Shown: positions 17,508-25,680, counted from the first letter of the stretch. The stretch: DNA of 34,663 nt from Marinobacterium arenosum (GCF_019795155.1 NZ_JAILYN010000046.1:1-34663), one strand, 5' to 3'. The notes: a model not told the origin generated them from the sequence alone. Made by a program: numbers and translations.

Positions 17508-17593
17508 GGCGTTTCTTACTTGTTGTTATAAGCCCTTGCTAAAAGTAACCGTGACCGGGCATCGCTGCGGGTAGCCGTTGTTGCCCGGCAACC

Positions 17594-18532
17594 TCAGTTC
17601 ATTTTTACCCTGTACCAGGGCTGAAACAGCCGTCGGCTCAGGGCATCCAGCTGCGTTACCAGCAGGTTGCCGGCTAGCACCGCGAAGCAGAGACCATCGG
17701 CATAGAGGCCGAACTCCCGGACCAGCTCGGTGATCGCGCCAATCGCCGCGCCAAACAGAATACGGCCGAAGCGGCTGTCGGGGCTGGTGACCGGATCGGT
17801 GGCGATAAAGAAAGCGGCAAAGATGAAGCCACCCAGGGTCAGGCTATACAGTGCTTCCAGCGGCGGATGGCCGGCCAGTATGCATAGCAGGACCGAGCTG
17901 GCCGCCATCGCCAGCGGGATCTCCAGTCGGATTACACGGAGAAGCACCAGCAGCAAACCGCCCGCCAGATAGCCGATCCAGGCAACGTAGGGCGAGGCAT
18001 CGGCCAGCTGATCATGGGCCAGCGGGGTGGCGCCGCTCAGACTGTCCAGTTGCAGGCGTGGTTCCAGTAGCCATTGCTGGGCCAACACCTGCTGGATGCT
18101 CAGGCCTTGTGTCCAGGGAAGCTGGGCTGAAGGTGCCGGGTAAAGCTGCTGGTAAAAGCAAACGGCTATAACGCCAAGGCCCGCCATCACCGGGTTCAGC
18201 CGATTTTGGCCGAGGCCGCCGCTAGCATGCTTGGTTAGCCCCAGGGCGACTAGGGCGGCCACCAGCATCATCCAAGCCGGTACCATCAACGGTAATGCCT
18301 GGCCCAGCAGTAGGCCGCAGACCAGCCAGCTGAAGTCGCTCAGTCCTTGGCGTACCGGCAACTGGCGCAGCCGCAGGCACAGTGCCTCCAGCAGCAGCGC
18401 GAACAGCGTACACCAGCCGGTCTGCAGCCAGACCGCCGGGCCGAACTGCCAGGCCTGCAAGGCAATACCGGGCAGCAGCGCCACCGAGACCGCCAGCATG
18501 ATGCCACGCACGGATGTCGGGGCCAGCTTCAT
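17594..18532 (-). CDS. rnfD: Rnf complex subunit RnfD
   Basis: RnfD is a membrane subunit of the Rnf ion-translocating NADH:ferredoxin oxidoreductase and carries covalently bound FMN. This 312-residue protein has eight or more hydrophobic segments. It also has the flavinylation-type motif SGAT at 166-169, with T169 as the likely FMN attachment residue, the conserved KHASGGLGQNRLNPVMAG at 101-118, and FFIATDPVTSPDSRFGRILF near the C-terminus. The start overlaps the rnfC stop (ATGA), so the two are translationally coupled. Downstream, where rnfG and rnfE would normally follow, there is only the convergent tRNA-Thr. This leaves rnfCD isolated. Confidence 0.93.
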   Translation of the reverse strand: MKLAPTSVRGIMLAVSVALLPGIALQAWQFGPAVWLQTGWCTLFALLLEALCLRLRQLPVRQGLSDFSWLVCGLLLGQALPLMVPAWMMLVAALVALGLTKHASGGLGQNRLNPVMAGLGVIAVCFYQQLYPAPSAQLPWTQGLSIQQVLAQQWLLEPRLQLDSLSGATPLAHDQLADASPYVAWIGYLAGGLLLVLLRVIRLEIPLAMAASSVLLCILAGHPPLEALYSLTLGGFIFAAFFIATDPVTSPDSRFGRILFGAAIGAITELVREFGLYADGLCFAVLAGNLLVTQLDALSRRLFQPWYRVKMN

Positions 18533-19953
18533 TGCCGGGCTCCCGCCAGCAATTCGCGCTTGGCGTCACGAAAGCTGTCCCGCAGAGGTAGATTGCTGGG
18601 GCAGACGTGGCTGCAGGCACCGCATTCGATACAGGCGGCGAGCTGTTCCTGCTGTAGGGTAATACGATCCGCACGCTGGCTGGCGGCGTACAGCTTGAGT
18701 GGTTGCAACGCCATCGGGCAGACGTCGACACAGCGATTGCAACGGATACAGTCACCGGCCGGTGGGCGCGGCGGAAACAGGTCGTCGCAGCGGACGATCA
18801 GGCAACTGCTGGTCTTGCTGATTACCGCGTTGGGGTGGGACAGCTCCCGTCCCATCATCGGCCCACCGACCTGCACGCCGCGCTGTTGGTCGCGGGGTTG
18901 CGCCGCAGCCAGCAGCGCCGGAACCGGCATGCCGATCGGCACCTCCACGTTGCCGGGCTTGTCGACATCACCGGTCAGCGTGACCACCCGCGACACCAGC
19001 GGCTCGCCATGAAACACCGCTCGGCCCAGCGCATGTAGGGTGGCTACGTTCAGCACCATCACGCCGACTTCCGCCGGCAGCATGCCCGGTGACAGCGTTC
19101 GTCCGCTGAGGCTCTTGACCAGCATCGGCTGGCCACCGGCCGGATAGCGGTGCGGCAATCGGCAAATCTGCACGCGGCTGCCGGTGGCGGCGACCGCTGC
19201 GTTGAGTGCCGCCAGCGCTTCAGGCTTGTTGGGCTCGACACCGATACGGACCTGGGCAATCTCCAGCACCCGGCTAAGATAATCGGCGGCGGCAATGATG
19301 GTATCGGCCCGTTCCCGCATCAGGCGGTCGTCGCAGGTGACGAAGGGTTCGCACTCGGCACCGTTGATCAGCAACAGATCGGATTGCTGGGACCCGGCGA
19401 TCTTGATGCCGGTCGGGAAGCCGGCGCCGCCCAGCCCGATTAGCCCCATCTGCAGGCTGAACTGGGCCAGTTCGGCGGCGTTTTGGGGCGTGTTGACCGG
19501 CTGCCGCTCGATCCACCTGTCCCGGCCATCGGCTTCAATAATGACAACCGGCACCGGCTGATCCCGGTCGGCCGGATAGGCCCGTTCTATCGCCGCCACC
19601 CGACCCGAGGTGGAGGCGTGGGCCCAGAGGCTCATCGGTTCCCCGCGGCCAATCAGTTCGCCTTTTAGCACCTGTTGGCCGGCAACCACGCAGGGCTCTA
19701 CCTGGCGACGGCCGTCGCCCAGCGGTACGGCGATTCGGAGGCCTTTAACAGCTATCTGCTGGATCGGTGTCTGGTTGGACAGCGCCTTATGGTCTGCCAG
19801 CTTGATGCCGCCACGCCAGCGTTGTCCGGTGCGGCGGAAGGGTTTAAACAGCCGTTGCAGCCAGGGCGAAGCCGGGCTGGAATACGGCAATGGTGGGGCA
19901 AGCTGGGGCACGATACTGACTCCCTGGCTGTTATTGATTCGCCGACCGGCCAC
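18529..19953 (-). CDS. rnfC: Rnf complex subunit RnfC
   Basis: RnfC is the peripheral subunit that takes electrons from or to NADH with FMN and two [4Fe-4S] clusters. The 474-residue protein has an N-terminal barrel-sandwich region, the flavin/NADH-binding glycine-rich loop IGLGGAGFPTG at about 171-181, the INGAECEPFVTCDDRLM signature, and two cluster motifs, CIRCNRCVDVCP (about 402-413) and CIECGACSHVCP (about 441-452). It ends just after the second cluster and lacks the long Ala/Lys-rich C-terminal repeat tail of enterobacterial RnfC. The frame opens at a GTG (19953). A second GTG about 15 codons in has AGGGAG at proper spacing and may be the true start. Confidence 0.94.
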   Translation of the reverse strand: MAGRRINNSQGVSIVPQLAPPLPYSSPASPWLQRLFKPFRRTGQRWRGGIKLADHKALSNQTPIQQIAVKGLRIAVPLGDGRRQVEPCVVAGQQVLKGELIGRGEPMSLWAHASTSGRVAAIERAYPADRDQPVPVVIIEADGRDRWIERQPVNTPQNAAELAQFSLQMGLIGLGGAGFPTGIKIAGSQQSDLLLINGAECEPFVTCDDRLMRERADTIIAAADYLSRVLEIAQVRIGVEPNKPEALAALNAAVAATGSRVQICRLPHRYPAGGQPMLVKSLSGRTLSPGMLPAEVGVMVLNVATLHALGRAVFHGEPLVSRVVTLTGDVDKPGNVEVPIGMPVPALLAAAQPRDQQRGVQVGGPMMGRELSHPNAVISKTSSCLIVRCDDLFPPRPPAGDCIRCNRCVDVCPMALQPLKLYAASQRADRITLQQEQLAACIECGACSHVCPSNLPLRDSFRDAKRELLAGARQ

Positions 19954-20044
19954 TGAGCGGTTATGTAATGGCGCTGCGAAGGTTATCTACGAGGTCATGA
20001 TCGGAAGGTGAATGGGTCCTCAAGAATGTAGCGAAGAATAAATA

Positions 20045-20081
20045 ATTGCTAATGCAAATGCAACAGATTCGCATTAGCAAT
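20045..20081. repeat. 11-bp inverted repeat upstream of rnfC
   Basis: ATTGCTAATGC (20045-20055) and GCATTAGCAAT (20071-20081) are perfect complements across a 15-base loop. The repeat lies 92-128 bases upstream of rnfC and between the rnfCD and thiolase-like genes, both on the minus strand. It could be an operator, or a terminator of the upstream thiolase-like gene, although no T-run follows on the minus strand. I do not recognise it as a defined regulator box. Confidence 0.45.
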
Positions 20082-20241
20082 GAATTTGTGTTCTTCTTTG
20101 AGCAAAAAGGTCAGCTGTCTATCGGGATCGCTGCCGGATCTCCACAGCGGCGGAGACTGTCCCATCATCAGTGGACTGACTGGCGTGAAAAGGGCAAGAG
20201 AAGGGGGAACGAGACCGTCCCCATTGGCTAAATAGCAGGGC

Positions 20242-21315
20242 TTATCCGGCGGCGGGGTAACGCGCCAGCAGCGCCACCCCCTGGCGGTAGCCCAGGCCAC
20301 CGTTGCCGTGAACCAGGCCGAACTGCTCGTCGCCCGCCAGCAGTCGGTGATGCATGCTGATCAGGCCGTTCAGTGCCGGGTTGTTCCAGGGCGCACGGGC
20401 CAGGTTCATGCCGCCGGTAACGGTGATGCTGTGCTGTTCGAGGAAGGCGGGGATCTCCTCCAGCAGGTCCACCAGGCCGCTGACCAGCAGGAACGCCATT
20501 GGTACCACCGGATAGCAGGTGTAGGCTTCCAGCAATGCCTCGCCGGCGCGGAATCTCGCGGCGAAGTCGATGTCGGACTGGGCACAGCACTGCAGGTAGG
20601 CTTCGCGCAGGTGGTCGTAGCTGGCGATCCGGTCGATATAGTCGCGGCCGTCGCCCGCCAGCCGGCCCAGCCCGACCCCCTTGATCTGAATGCTTTCGTT
20701 TGCCGGAACCTGCAGCCGTTCGGCCAGCTCCGTCGAGCAGATCAGCATCCGACCGGAGAAATCGACCAGCGGGTTGGCGCAGTCGACGCCGCGAAACAGT
20801 GAGGTGATCGGCCGGTGCCAACGCTCGTCCGGCAGCAGCTCCGGCCTGTAATCGTCGGCCAGGGTGTTGCGGTAGCTGAGTTTGTAGTTCTCGAACAGGC
20901 AGTGGGCCAGTTCGCGGAAATGGGCTTCGTCGATAGCGTGCTGTTTCAGGAAGTGCTCGGCCAGATCGTTGTAGGCCTCGGTCAGCGGGTAATCGTTGCC
21001 GTAGACCGCCATCAGCCGCAGCCGCTCGTTACGCTCGTAGCCGCTCTTGAGCAGGTCTTCGCCGCTGATCAGCACCGCCTGTTCGCCCTGTTCGATCAGT
21101 TGTCGGGCACGGGCCAGCGCCTCGATCGGCGCGCAACCGCTGCGGAAGTGGTTGTCCGGCTCCGGGCTGTGCCAGTCAGCGCTGAGCGGCTCGATCACCA
21201 GCTCATGCAGCGGAATTCCCAACTGCTGGATCTGCTCTTCCAGTTGCAGGCAGTGTTGCTGGCTGCCAACGTTGTCGACGGTCTTGGCGGCGGCGATGAT
21301 CAGGGCGTCAGACAT
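20242..21315 (-). CDS. Short thiolase-like (acetyl-CoA acetyltransferase-like) protein
   Basis: The 357-residue protein resembles the SCP2-thiolase-like branch of the thiolase superfamily, which makes or breaks acyl-CoA C-C bonds. A likely nucleophile is C61 (FRSGCAPIEALARARQLIEQ), matching the thiolase Cys-helix pattern and followed by GEQAVLISGEDLL. Near the C-terminus ITVTGGMNLARAPWNNPAL and HGNGGLGY (336-343) match the branch's second active-site region, with H336 probably catalytic. Length is below the usual 390-500 residues and the N-terminal part is compressed. It is the minus-strand partner of a divergent pair with nfsA, with 187 bases between the starts. The exact substrate is unknown, and the weak upstream ribosome site makes the start uncertain. 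Confidence 0.65.
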   Translation of the reverse strand: MSDALIIAAAKTVDNVGSQQHCLQLEEQIQQLGIPLHELVIEPLSADWHSPEPDNHFRSGCAPIEALARARQLIEQGEQAVLISGEDLLKSGYERNERLRLMAVYGNDYPLTEAYNDLAEHFLKQHAIDEAHFRELAHCLFENYKLSYRNTLADDYRPELLPDERWHRPITSLFRGVDCANPLVDFSGRMLICSTELAERLQVPANESIQIKGVGLGRLAGDGRDYIDRIASYDHLREAYLQCCAQSDIDFAARFRAGEALLEAYTCYPVVPMAFLLVSGLVDLLEEIPAFLEQHSITVTGGMNLARAPWNNPALNGLISMHHRLLAGDEQFGLVHGNGGLGYRQGVALLARYPAAG

Positions 21316-21329
21316 GGAAACTATGACTC

Positions 21330-21426
21330 TGTGGATGATTTATGTGAATGACGTGGGAGGACAGCTTAACAGGATTTTGCAGGGTTTTCCCTTATCGACA
21401 GGCCGCCCTGAAGGAACTTATCCACA
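21330..21426. promoter_or_regulatory. DnaA-box-like sites upstream of nfsA
   Basis: A perfect DnaA box TTATCCACA is at 21418-21426. One-mismatch versions are TTATCGACA at 21392-21400 and TGTGGATGA (complement TCATCCACA) at 21330-21338. All lie in the 187-base divergent region between the thiolase-like gene and nfsA. Confidence 0.45.
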
Positions 21427-21502
21427 ACGCACTGTTGCCCTGCTGGCGGTGGCGTGCGGCTTTGCTTACTATGGCGCGGTAGGTTTAATTCAGGAGTTAC
21501 TC

Positions 21503-22240
21503 ATGAACCCGGTTATCGATCTGCTGAAATCGCACCGTTCCATCCGCAAGTTTACCGACCAGCCGGTCGAGCAGGCCGTCATCGAACAGCTGGTGCAGGC
21601 CGGCCAGGCGGCGGCGACCTCCAGCTTTATCCAGGCGTGTACGGTGATCCAGATCAGCAATCCCGATAGCCGCGCCAAGTTGGCCGAGTATGCCGGCGGC
21701 CAGGCCTATGTCGCATCGGCGCCGCAGTTCCTGGTGTTCTGTGCCGATATGAAGCGTCACCAGCTGGCCTGCGGGATGCACGACGCCGAGATGCAATCAG
21801 GCTATACCGAGCAGTTCCTGACCGCCTCGCTGGACTGCGCTCTGTTTGCCCAGAACCTGGTGGTAGCGGCAGAGTCCCTCGGTCTGGGCGCCGTCTATAT
21901 CGGTGGCCTGCGTAACAAGATCGCCGAGGTGGCCGACCTGCTGAACCTGCCGGAACTGGTCTACCCGGTATTCGGCCTCTGCCTGGGCTACCCGGATCAG
22001 AATCCGGAAGTGAAACCGCGCCTGCCGCTGTCGATGGTGTTGAAACAGGAGCGTTACGACGACAGCGCCGACGCTGAAACCCTGGCCGACTACGACAAGC
22101 TGGTGCGCGAGTACTACCAGACCCGCACCGGTGGCACCAAGGATATGAGCTGGAGCGAGCAGATCTCCGGCATGCTGGTCAAGGAAGCGCGTCCGCACAT
22201 GCTGCCGTTCCTGCAGCAGCGCGGTTTTCTGGAGAAGTAA
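21503..22240 (+). CDS. nfsA: Oxygen-insensitive NADPH nitroreductase NfsA
   Basis: NfsA is an FMN flavoenzyme that reduces nitroaromatics and quinones by two electrons using NADPH. The 245-residue protein, against about 240 in E. coli, carries family features: LLKSHRSIRKF at 7-17 for FMN contact, AAATSSFIQACTVIQI, the NAD(P)H/FMN region (ASLDCALFAQNLVVAAESLG, then GAVYIGGLRN), PVFGLCLGYPD, and a C-terminal LPFLQQRGF. The ATG at 21503 has CAGGAG six bases upstream. The longer frame from 21047 runs back through the opposite gene and is rejected. It is divergent from the thiolase-like gene and flanked on both sides by DnaA-box-like sites. Confidence 0.92.
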   Translation: MNPVIDLLKSHRSIRKFTDQPVEQAVIEQLVQAGQAAATSSFIQACTVIQISNPDSRAKLAEYAGGQAYVASAPQFLVFCADMKRHQLACGMHDAEMQSGYTEQFLTASLDCALFAQNLVVAAESLGLGAVYIGGLRNKIAEVADLLNLPELVYPVFGLCLGYPDQNPEVKPRLPLSMVLKQERYDDSADAETLADYDKLVREYYQTRTGGTKDMSWSEQISGMLVKEARPHMLPFLQQRGFLEK

Positions 22241-22264
22241 TTCTATTGATACTTGGCGGCGGGC

Positions 22265-22346
22265 TGTGCATAACCGTAGCTTGTGTGTAAATCTACGATA
22301 GCCGTCTCCAAACCCGGGCGCTGTGGATAAGCGTGCCTGTGGATAT
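22265..22346. promoter_or_regulatory. DnaA-box-like sites downstream of nfsA
   Basis: TGTGCATAA (complement TTATGCACA, fits TTWTNCACA) at 22265-22273, TGTGGATAA (complement TTATCCACA, perfect) at 22322-22330, and TGTGGATAT (one mismatch) at 22338-22346. All have the same orientation and lie within 82 bases between nfsA and the terminator. Confidence 0.45.
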
Positions 22347-22351
22347 TGAAG

Positions 22352-22381
22352 AAACCGCCGGTCGCAGGGCCGGCGGTTTTT
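22352..22381 (+). terminator. Rho-independent terminator downstream of nfsA
   Basis: AAACCGCCGG and CCGGCGGTTT form a perfect 10-bp stem with loop TCGCAGGG, and TTTTT continues into the stem end. It is 111 bases after the nfsA stop and 65 bases before endA. Confidence 0.85.
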
Positions 22382-22446
22382 ATTGTTTTCGTTATCTCAT
22401 TATTTTGTTGTTTTGTCGTTTCGTTCGTTAGAGGTTTCGTATTCCG

Positions 22447-23124
22447 TTGTTGCGAAGTTGTACTCTGCTGCTGGCGCTTTTTTACGCCGGTACAGCCCTG
22501 GCCGAGCCGCCAAGCTCGTTCCGCCAGGCCAAGAAGCTGGCCGGTGAGATATACGCCGACCACCAACAGACCTTCTACTGCGGCTGTGATTACCGGCAGG
22601 AAGGACGCAAGTTGCGGCCGCAGCCGGCCAGCTGCGGTTACCGGCTGCGCAAAAGCCAGACCCGGGCGACCCGGATCGAATGGGAGCATGTGATGCCGGC
22701 CTGGGCGTTCGGCCATCAGCGCCAGTGCTGGCAGCAGGGTGGCCGCAGAGCCTGCCGACAAGACCCTGAATTCCGCCGGATGGAAGCGGACCTGCACAAC
22801 CTGGTGCCGGCGATCGGCGAGCTGAACGGCGACCGCTCCAACTTCCGCTTCAGCTTGCTGGAGGGCGAGCCGCGACGCTACGGCCAGTGCGATTTCGAGG
22901 TGGATTTCAAGGCCCGGGTGGTGGAGCCGGCCGAGGCGATACGCGGCGATATCGCGCGGATCTACTTCTATATGGAGGACCGCTACCAGTTGCGCCTGAG
23001 CCGGCAGCAGCGCCGACTGTTCGAGGCCTGGCACCGGGCCGATCCGGTCGATGACTGGGAGCGGCAGCGCAATCAACGGATCAGGGCGATCCAGGGCAAC
23101 GGCAATCCCTATGTCGAGCGTTGA
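22447..23124 (+). CDS. endA: Periplasmic/secreted endonuclease I (EndA)
   Basis: EndA is a beta-beta-alpha-metal endonuclease that degrades duplex DNA outside the cytoplasm. The 225-residue precursor has a signal peptide at about 1-19 (hydrophobic LLLALFYAGTALA, cleavage after ALA). The catalytic motif RIEWEHVMPAW has H81 as the probable general base, and DLHNLVPAIGELNGDRSN contains the metal-ligand N127. Several Cys residues (45, 47, 63, 94, 103) could form disulfides. The start is a TTG at 22447 (a second TTG follows immediately), with AGAGG about 12 bases upstream, so the exact start is uncertain. The gene stands alone between a terminator and a REP-like cluster. Confidence 0.92.
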   Translation: MLRSCTLLLALFYAGTALAEPPSSFRQAKKLAGEIYADHQQTFYCGCDYRQEGRKLRPQPASCGYRLRKSQTRATRIEWEHVMPAWAFGHQRQCWQQGGRRACRQDPEFRRMEADLHNLVPAIGELNGDRSNFRFSLLEGEPRRYGQCDFEVDFKARVVEPAEAIRGDIARIYFYMEDRYQLRLSRQQRRLFEAWHRADPVDDWERQRNQRIRAIQGNGNPYVER

Positions 23125-23139
23125 ACGGGCGTGCTAGGG

Positions 23140-23330
23140 GAAATGGTCGCGGCTGAAGCTGCTTCTACAAGGCGCGTTTTGTAGGTGGGCGACTTCTCCG
23201 GACTCTGCCAGCTCCGTCGCGGTCGGAGCCCGCTGCTACGAGTGTCCTGCCGTAGCAGCCCGCTCTGCGGGCGACAGGCTGCGGTTTTCGAAAGAACCAC
23301 GGCAGGTCGCTGCTAAAGTCGCTCCTTCAA
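23140..23330. repeat. REP-like palindrome cluster
   Basis: Several related units fill the space between convergent endA and the response-regulator gene. They are GTCGCGGCTGAAGCTGCTTC (23146 on; close to the pseudomonad-type REP GTCGCGGCTGAAGCCGCTCC), the perfect inverted repeat GCTGCTACG/CGTAGCAGC (23232-23240, 23251-23259), the hairpin GCCCGC-TCT-GCGGGC (23258-23272), and GGTCGCTGCTAAAGTCGCTC (23304-23325). These are typical of REP/BIME sequences mobilised by RAYT transposases. No RAYT gene is in the window. Confidence 0.6.
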
Positions 23331-23385
23331 TGACCCCTCCGATGCGCCCCACCGTTCTCGCTACGCAGATCGACTATCAAAAAAA

Positions 23386-24012
23386 TCAGTACGCGCCGAC
23401 CAGCCCCAGGCTGAGCGCCATCTGGATCAGTTCCGGCAGCGACTCGGCGGCCATCTTGTTCATCATATGGGCGCGGTGGCCCTCGACGGTCTTGCGGTTG
23501 ATCGCCAACTGGTCGGCGATCTCGTTGTTGGTCAGCCCCTGCACCACCCGCTCGAACACCTGCTTCTCGCGCTTGGTCAGGCTGTCGTAGCGTTGCTGTA
23601 GCTGCTGTTTGCGTGCCAACCCCTGGCGCCGTTGCTGGTCGCGTTGCAGGGCGGCCTGCACCTGGTCCAGCAGCAGCTGGTCGTTGAACGGCTTTTCGAT
23701 GAAGGTCAGCGCGCCCTGGGTCATCGCGGTGACCGCCATATCCACATTGCCGTGCGCCGAGATCATGATCACCGGGATATCGATGGCCAGTTCGGCCAGC
23801 TTGGTCTGGGCGCTGAGACCGGACAGCCCCGGCATCCGCACGTCCATCACCAGGCAGCCGCTCTGGCCGGCCGGGTAGCCGTCGAAAAACGCCTGGGCGG
23901 TGCCGAAACTTTGCACCCGCAGACCGACCGATTCCAGCAGCCACTGCAGGGAGTCGCGCACATCGGCGTCGTCGTCGACCACATAGACAATCGGCTGGCT
24001 GCTATCGCTCAT
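23386..24012 (-). CDS. FixJ/LuxR-type response regulator
   Basis: This two-domain transcriptional regulator has 208 residues. The receiver domain at about 7-125 has acidic D13/D14, phosphoacceptor D57 (CLVMDVRMPG), the switch Thr/Ser in IMISAHG and K107 in FIEKPFN. The LuxR-type HTH at about 143-205 contains LTKREKQVFERVVQGLTNNE and NRKTVEGHR. The Asp-Val-Arg-Met-Pro and SAHGNVDMAV signatures match the FixJ/NodW group. The ATG at 24012 is preceded by GAAGGA. It follows the kinase gene by 8 bases, so it is the cognate partner. The target genes are unknown; the neighbouring acyl-CoA genes are the natural candidates. Confidence 0.92.
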   Translation of the reverse strand: MSDSSQPIVYVVDDDADVRDSLQWLLESVGLRVQSFGTAQAFFDGYPAGQSGCLVMDVRMPGLSGLSAQTKLAELAIDIPVIMISAHGNVDMAVTAMTQGALTFIEKPFNDQLLLDQVQAALQRDQQRRQGLARKQQLQQRYDSLTKREKQVFERVVQGLTNNEIADQLAINRKTVEGHRAHMMNKMAAESLPELIQMALSLGLVGAY

Positions 24013-24020
24013 CGTTTCCT

Positions 24021-25613
24021 TCAATTTTCTTGTGACGGTGTTTCCGGCGGTTGGCCGCTCGCCGGCTGGTCGCTGTGCAGCGTAAAACAGAAGCAGGCGC
24101 CGCCGTCGATGCGGTTTTCCGCCCATAGCTGGCCGCCGTGGGCTTCGATCAGCGAGCGGCTGATCGCCAGCCCCAGGCCGAGTCCCTCCGGCTTGGTGGT
24201 GACGAACTGCTCGAACAGTTGCTCGCTGTCGCTGTCCGGCAGGCCGGGGCCCTGATCGCAGACGCGGATTATAACCTGATCGTTGCCGGCCGCTGAAGCG
24301 TCCAGCCAGACCTGCAGCGGAGTCTGCTGCTCTGGTCGGCTGCAGGCTTCGAGGGCGTTGATCAGCAGGTTCAGCAGTACCTGTTCCAGCTGCACCCGGT
24401 CGGCGATCACCGCCGGTAGCTCGGCCGGCAGTCGCTGGCTGAGCTGCACGTTGTGGCGCTTGGCGCTGTATTGGCAGAAATCCAGCAGCTCGTCGACGAT
24501 CGCCGGCAGCGGCTGTGGCAGACGTTGTGGCTCGCTCTTGCGGGCGAAGTCCATCATCCGGTGGATGATCTCGCCGGATCGCAACGAGGTGCGGCCGATC
24601 CGCTCCAGCGGCGGGCGCAGCTCGTCCAGCGTCGGCGGTGGCTGCAGGTCGATACGGCGCAGAATGCCCTGCACGTAGTTGTTGATCGCGGTCAGCGGCT
24701 GGTTCAGTTCGTGGGCCAGGCCGGAGGCCATCTCGCCGATGCTGATCAGCCGGGTGGCGTGGCTCAGCTCGGCCTGGTGCTGACGCTGGGCCGCTTCGGC
24801 CGCTTTCTGGCCGCTCAGGTCGCGGGCGACCAGCGAGTAGTAGTCGATCCGGCCATCCAGCGAGCGGTGCGCCAGCAGCTCCAGCATCACCGGGATCGGC
24901 CGCTGGCGGGCCTGCGACCAGAGTTCGATCTCGCCGCGCCAGCGGCCCTGTTCGCCGGCGGCCGGCAGTGCCTGGCCGGTCAGCTGCTGGTAGCCGTGGG
25001 CCGGGAACAGCGCGCCCAGCTGCAGGTCGGTCAGCTCCGGGTGTTCGCAGCCCAGCGTCTGGCGGGCGGCCTCGTTCAGGTAGGTGATATGGCCGTCGGG
25101 GTTGGCGAAACAGACCAGATCGCTGCTGATCTCCAGCACCCGCGCCATGCGGCGGTTGGCCTGCTCCGCCTTGATGCGGCGGCTGGCGTCGCGTGATACC
25201 ACCAGGATCTCGATCAGCTCGCCGGTGTCGGCATCGCGCAGCGAGCGGCTGGTGCTCTCCAGCCAGGTGTAATGGCCGTCCTTGCAGCGGAAGCGGTAGG
25301 TGTGGGTGTACAGGCCGCGTTCGTAGCTGACGCTGGGGGCGCGCTTCTTGAAGTCCTCGACGTCATCCGGGTGGTAGAGGTCGTAGGCCGACAGGCCGAT
25401 GATCTCCTCGACGCTGTAGCCGAGCAGATGGGTCACCGCCGGCGAGGCGTAGATGAAACGCCAGTCACCGGGGGTGTGGCGCGAGATCATGTCGGTCGAC
25501 TGCTCGGCCATCTCGGCCAGCAGCCGGTTGCGTTCGGCGTCATCGGTCAGGGCGGCGCGGCCCTGTTGCGGGGTCGGGTGGTCCGGCATCGGTTCGGATT
25601 GGCTGAGCAGCAA
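24021..25613 (-). CDS. PAS-PAS sensor histidine kinase (FixL-like layout)
   Basis: This is a soluble kinase of about 530 residues with no TM segment. PAS 1 is at about 29-150 (PAS_3 type, FRCKDGHYTWLESTSRSL), PAS 2 at about 155-270, the HisKA domain has H301 in SGLAHELNQPLTAI, and the HATPase domain has N-box NLLINALEA (415-423), G1 DQGPG (453-457) and G2 GLGLGLA (477-483). The H-box is of the FixL/NtrY-like class. I see no clear heme-ligand histidine pattern, so oxygen sensing cannot be claimed. The start is a TTG at 25613 with GGAG upstream, or the ATG at 25589. It lies 67 bases downstream of the acyl-CoA synthetase stop, so it may belong to the same operon. Confidence 0.9.
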   Translation of the reverse strand: MLLSQSEPMPDHPTPQQGRAALTDDAERNRLLAEMAEQSTDMISRHTPGDWRFIYASPAVTHLLGYSVEEIIGLSAYDLYHPDDVEDFKKRAPSVSYERGLYTHTYRFRCKDGHYTWLESTSRSLRDADTGELIEILVVSRDASRRIKAEQANRRMARVLEISSDLVCFANPDGHITYLNEAARQTLGCEHPELTDLQLGALFPAHGYQQLTGQALPAAGEQGRWRGEIELWSQARQRPIPVMLELLAHRSLDGRIDYYSLVARDLSGQKAAEAAQRQHQAELSHATRLISIGEMASGLAHELNQPLTAINNYVQGILRRIDLQPPPTLDELRPPLERIGRTSLRSGEIIHRMMDFARKSEPQRLPQPLPAIVDELLDFCQYSAKRHNVQLSQRLPAELPAVIADRVQLEQVLLNLLINALEACSRPEQQTPLQVWLDASAAGNDQVIIRVCDQGPGLPDSDSEQLFEQFVTTKPEGLGLGLAISRSLIEAHGGQLWAENRIDGGACFCFTLHSDQPASGQPPETPSQEN

Positions 25614-25680
25614 AATAGGATGCTCCGAATGGTAACAGAAGCGGGCAGCCGGAGCTGCCCGCGCTCTGGGGCGGCGGAAC

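Noticed and set aside
21047..21502. 152-codon N-terminal extension of nfsA
   Set aside because: It reads through the opposite thiolase-like gene; the ATG at 21503 has a good ribosome site and gives the normal length.
21316..22351. Chromosome replication origin near nfsA
   Set aside because: DnaA-like boxes are present, but no AT-rich unwinding region and none of the usual origin-linked genes are nearby.
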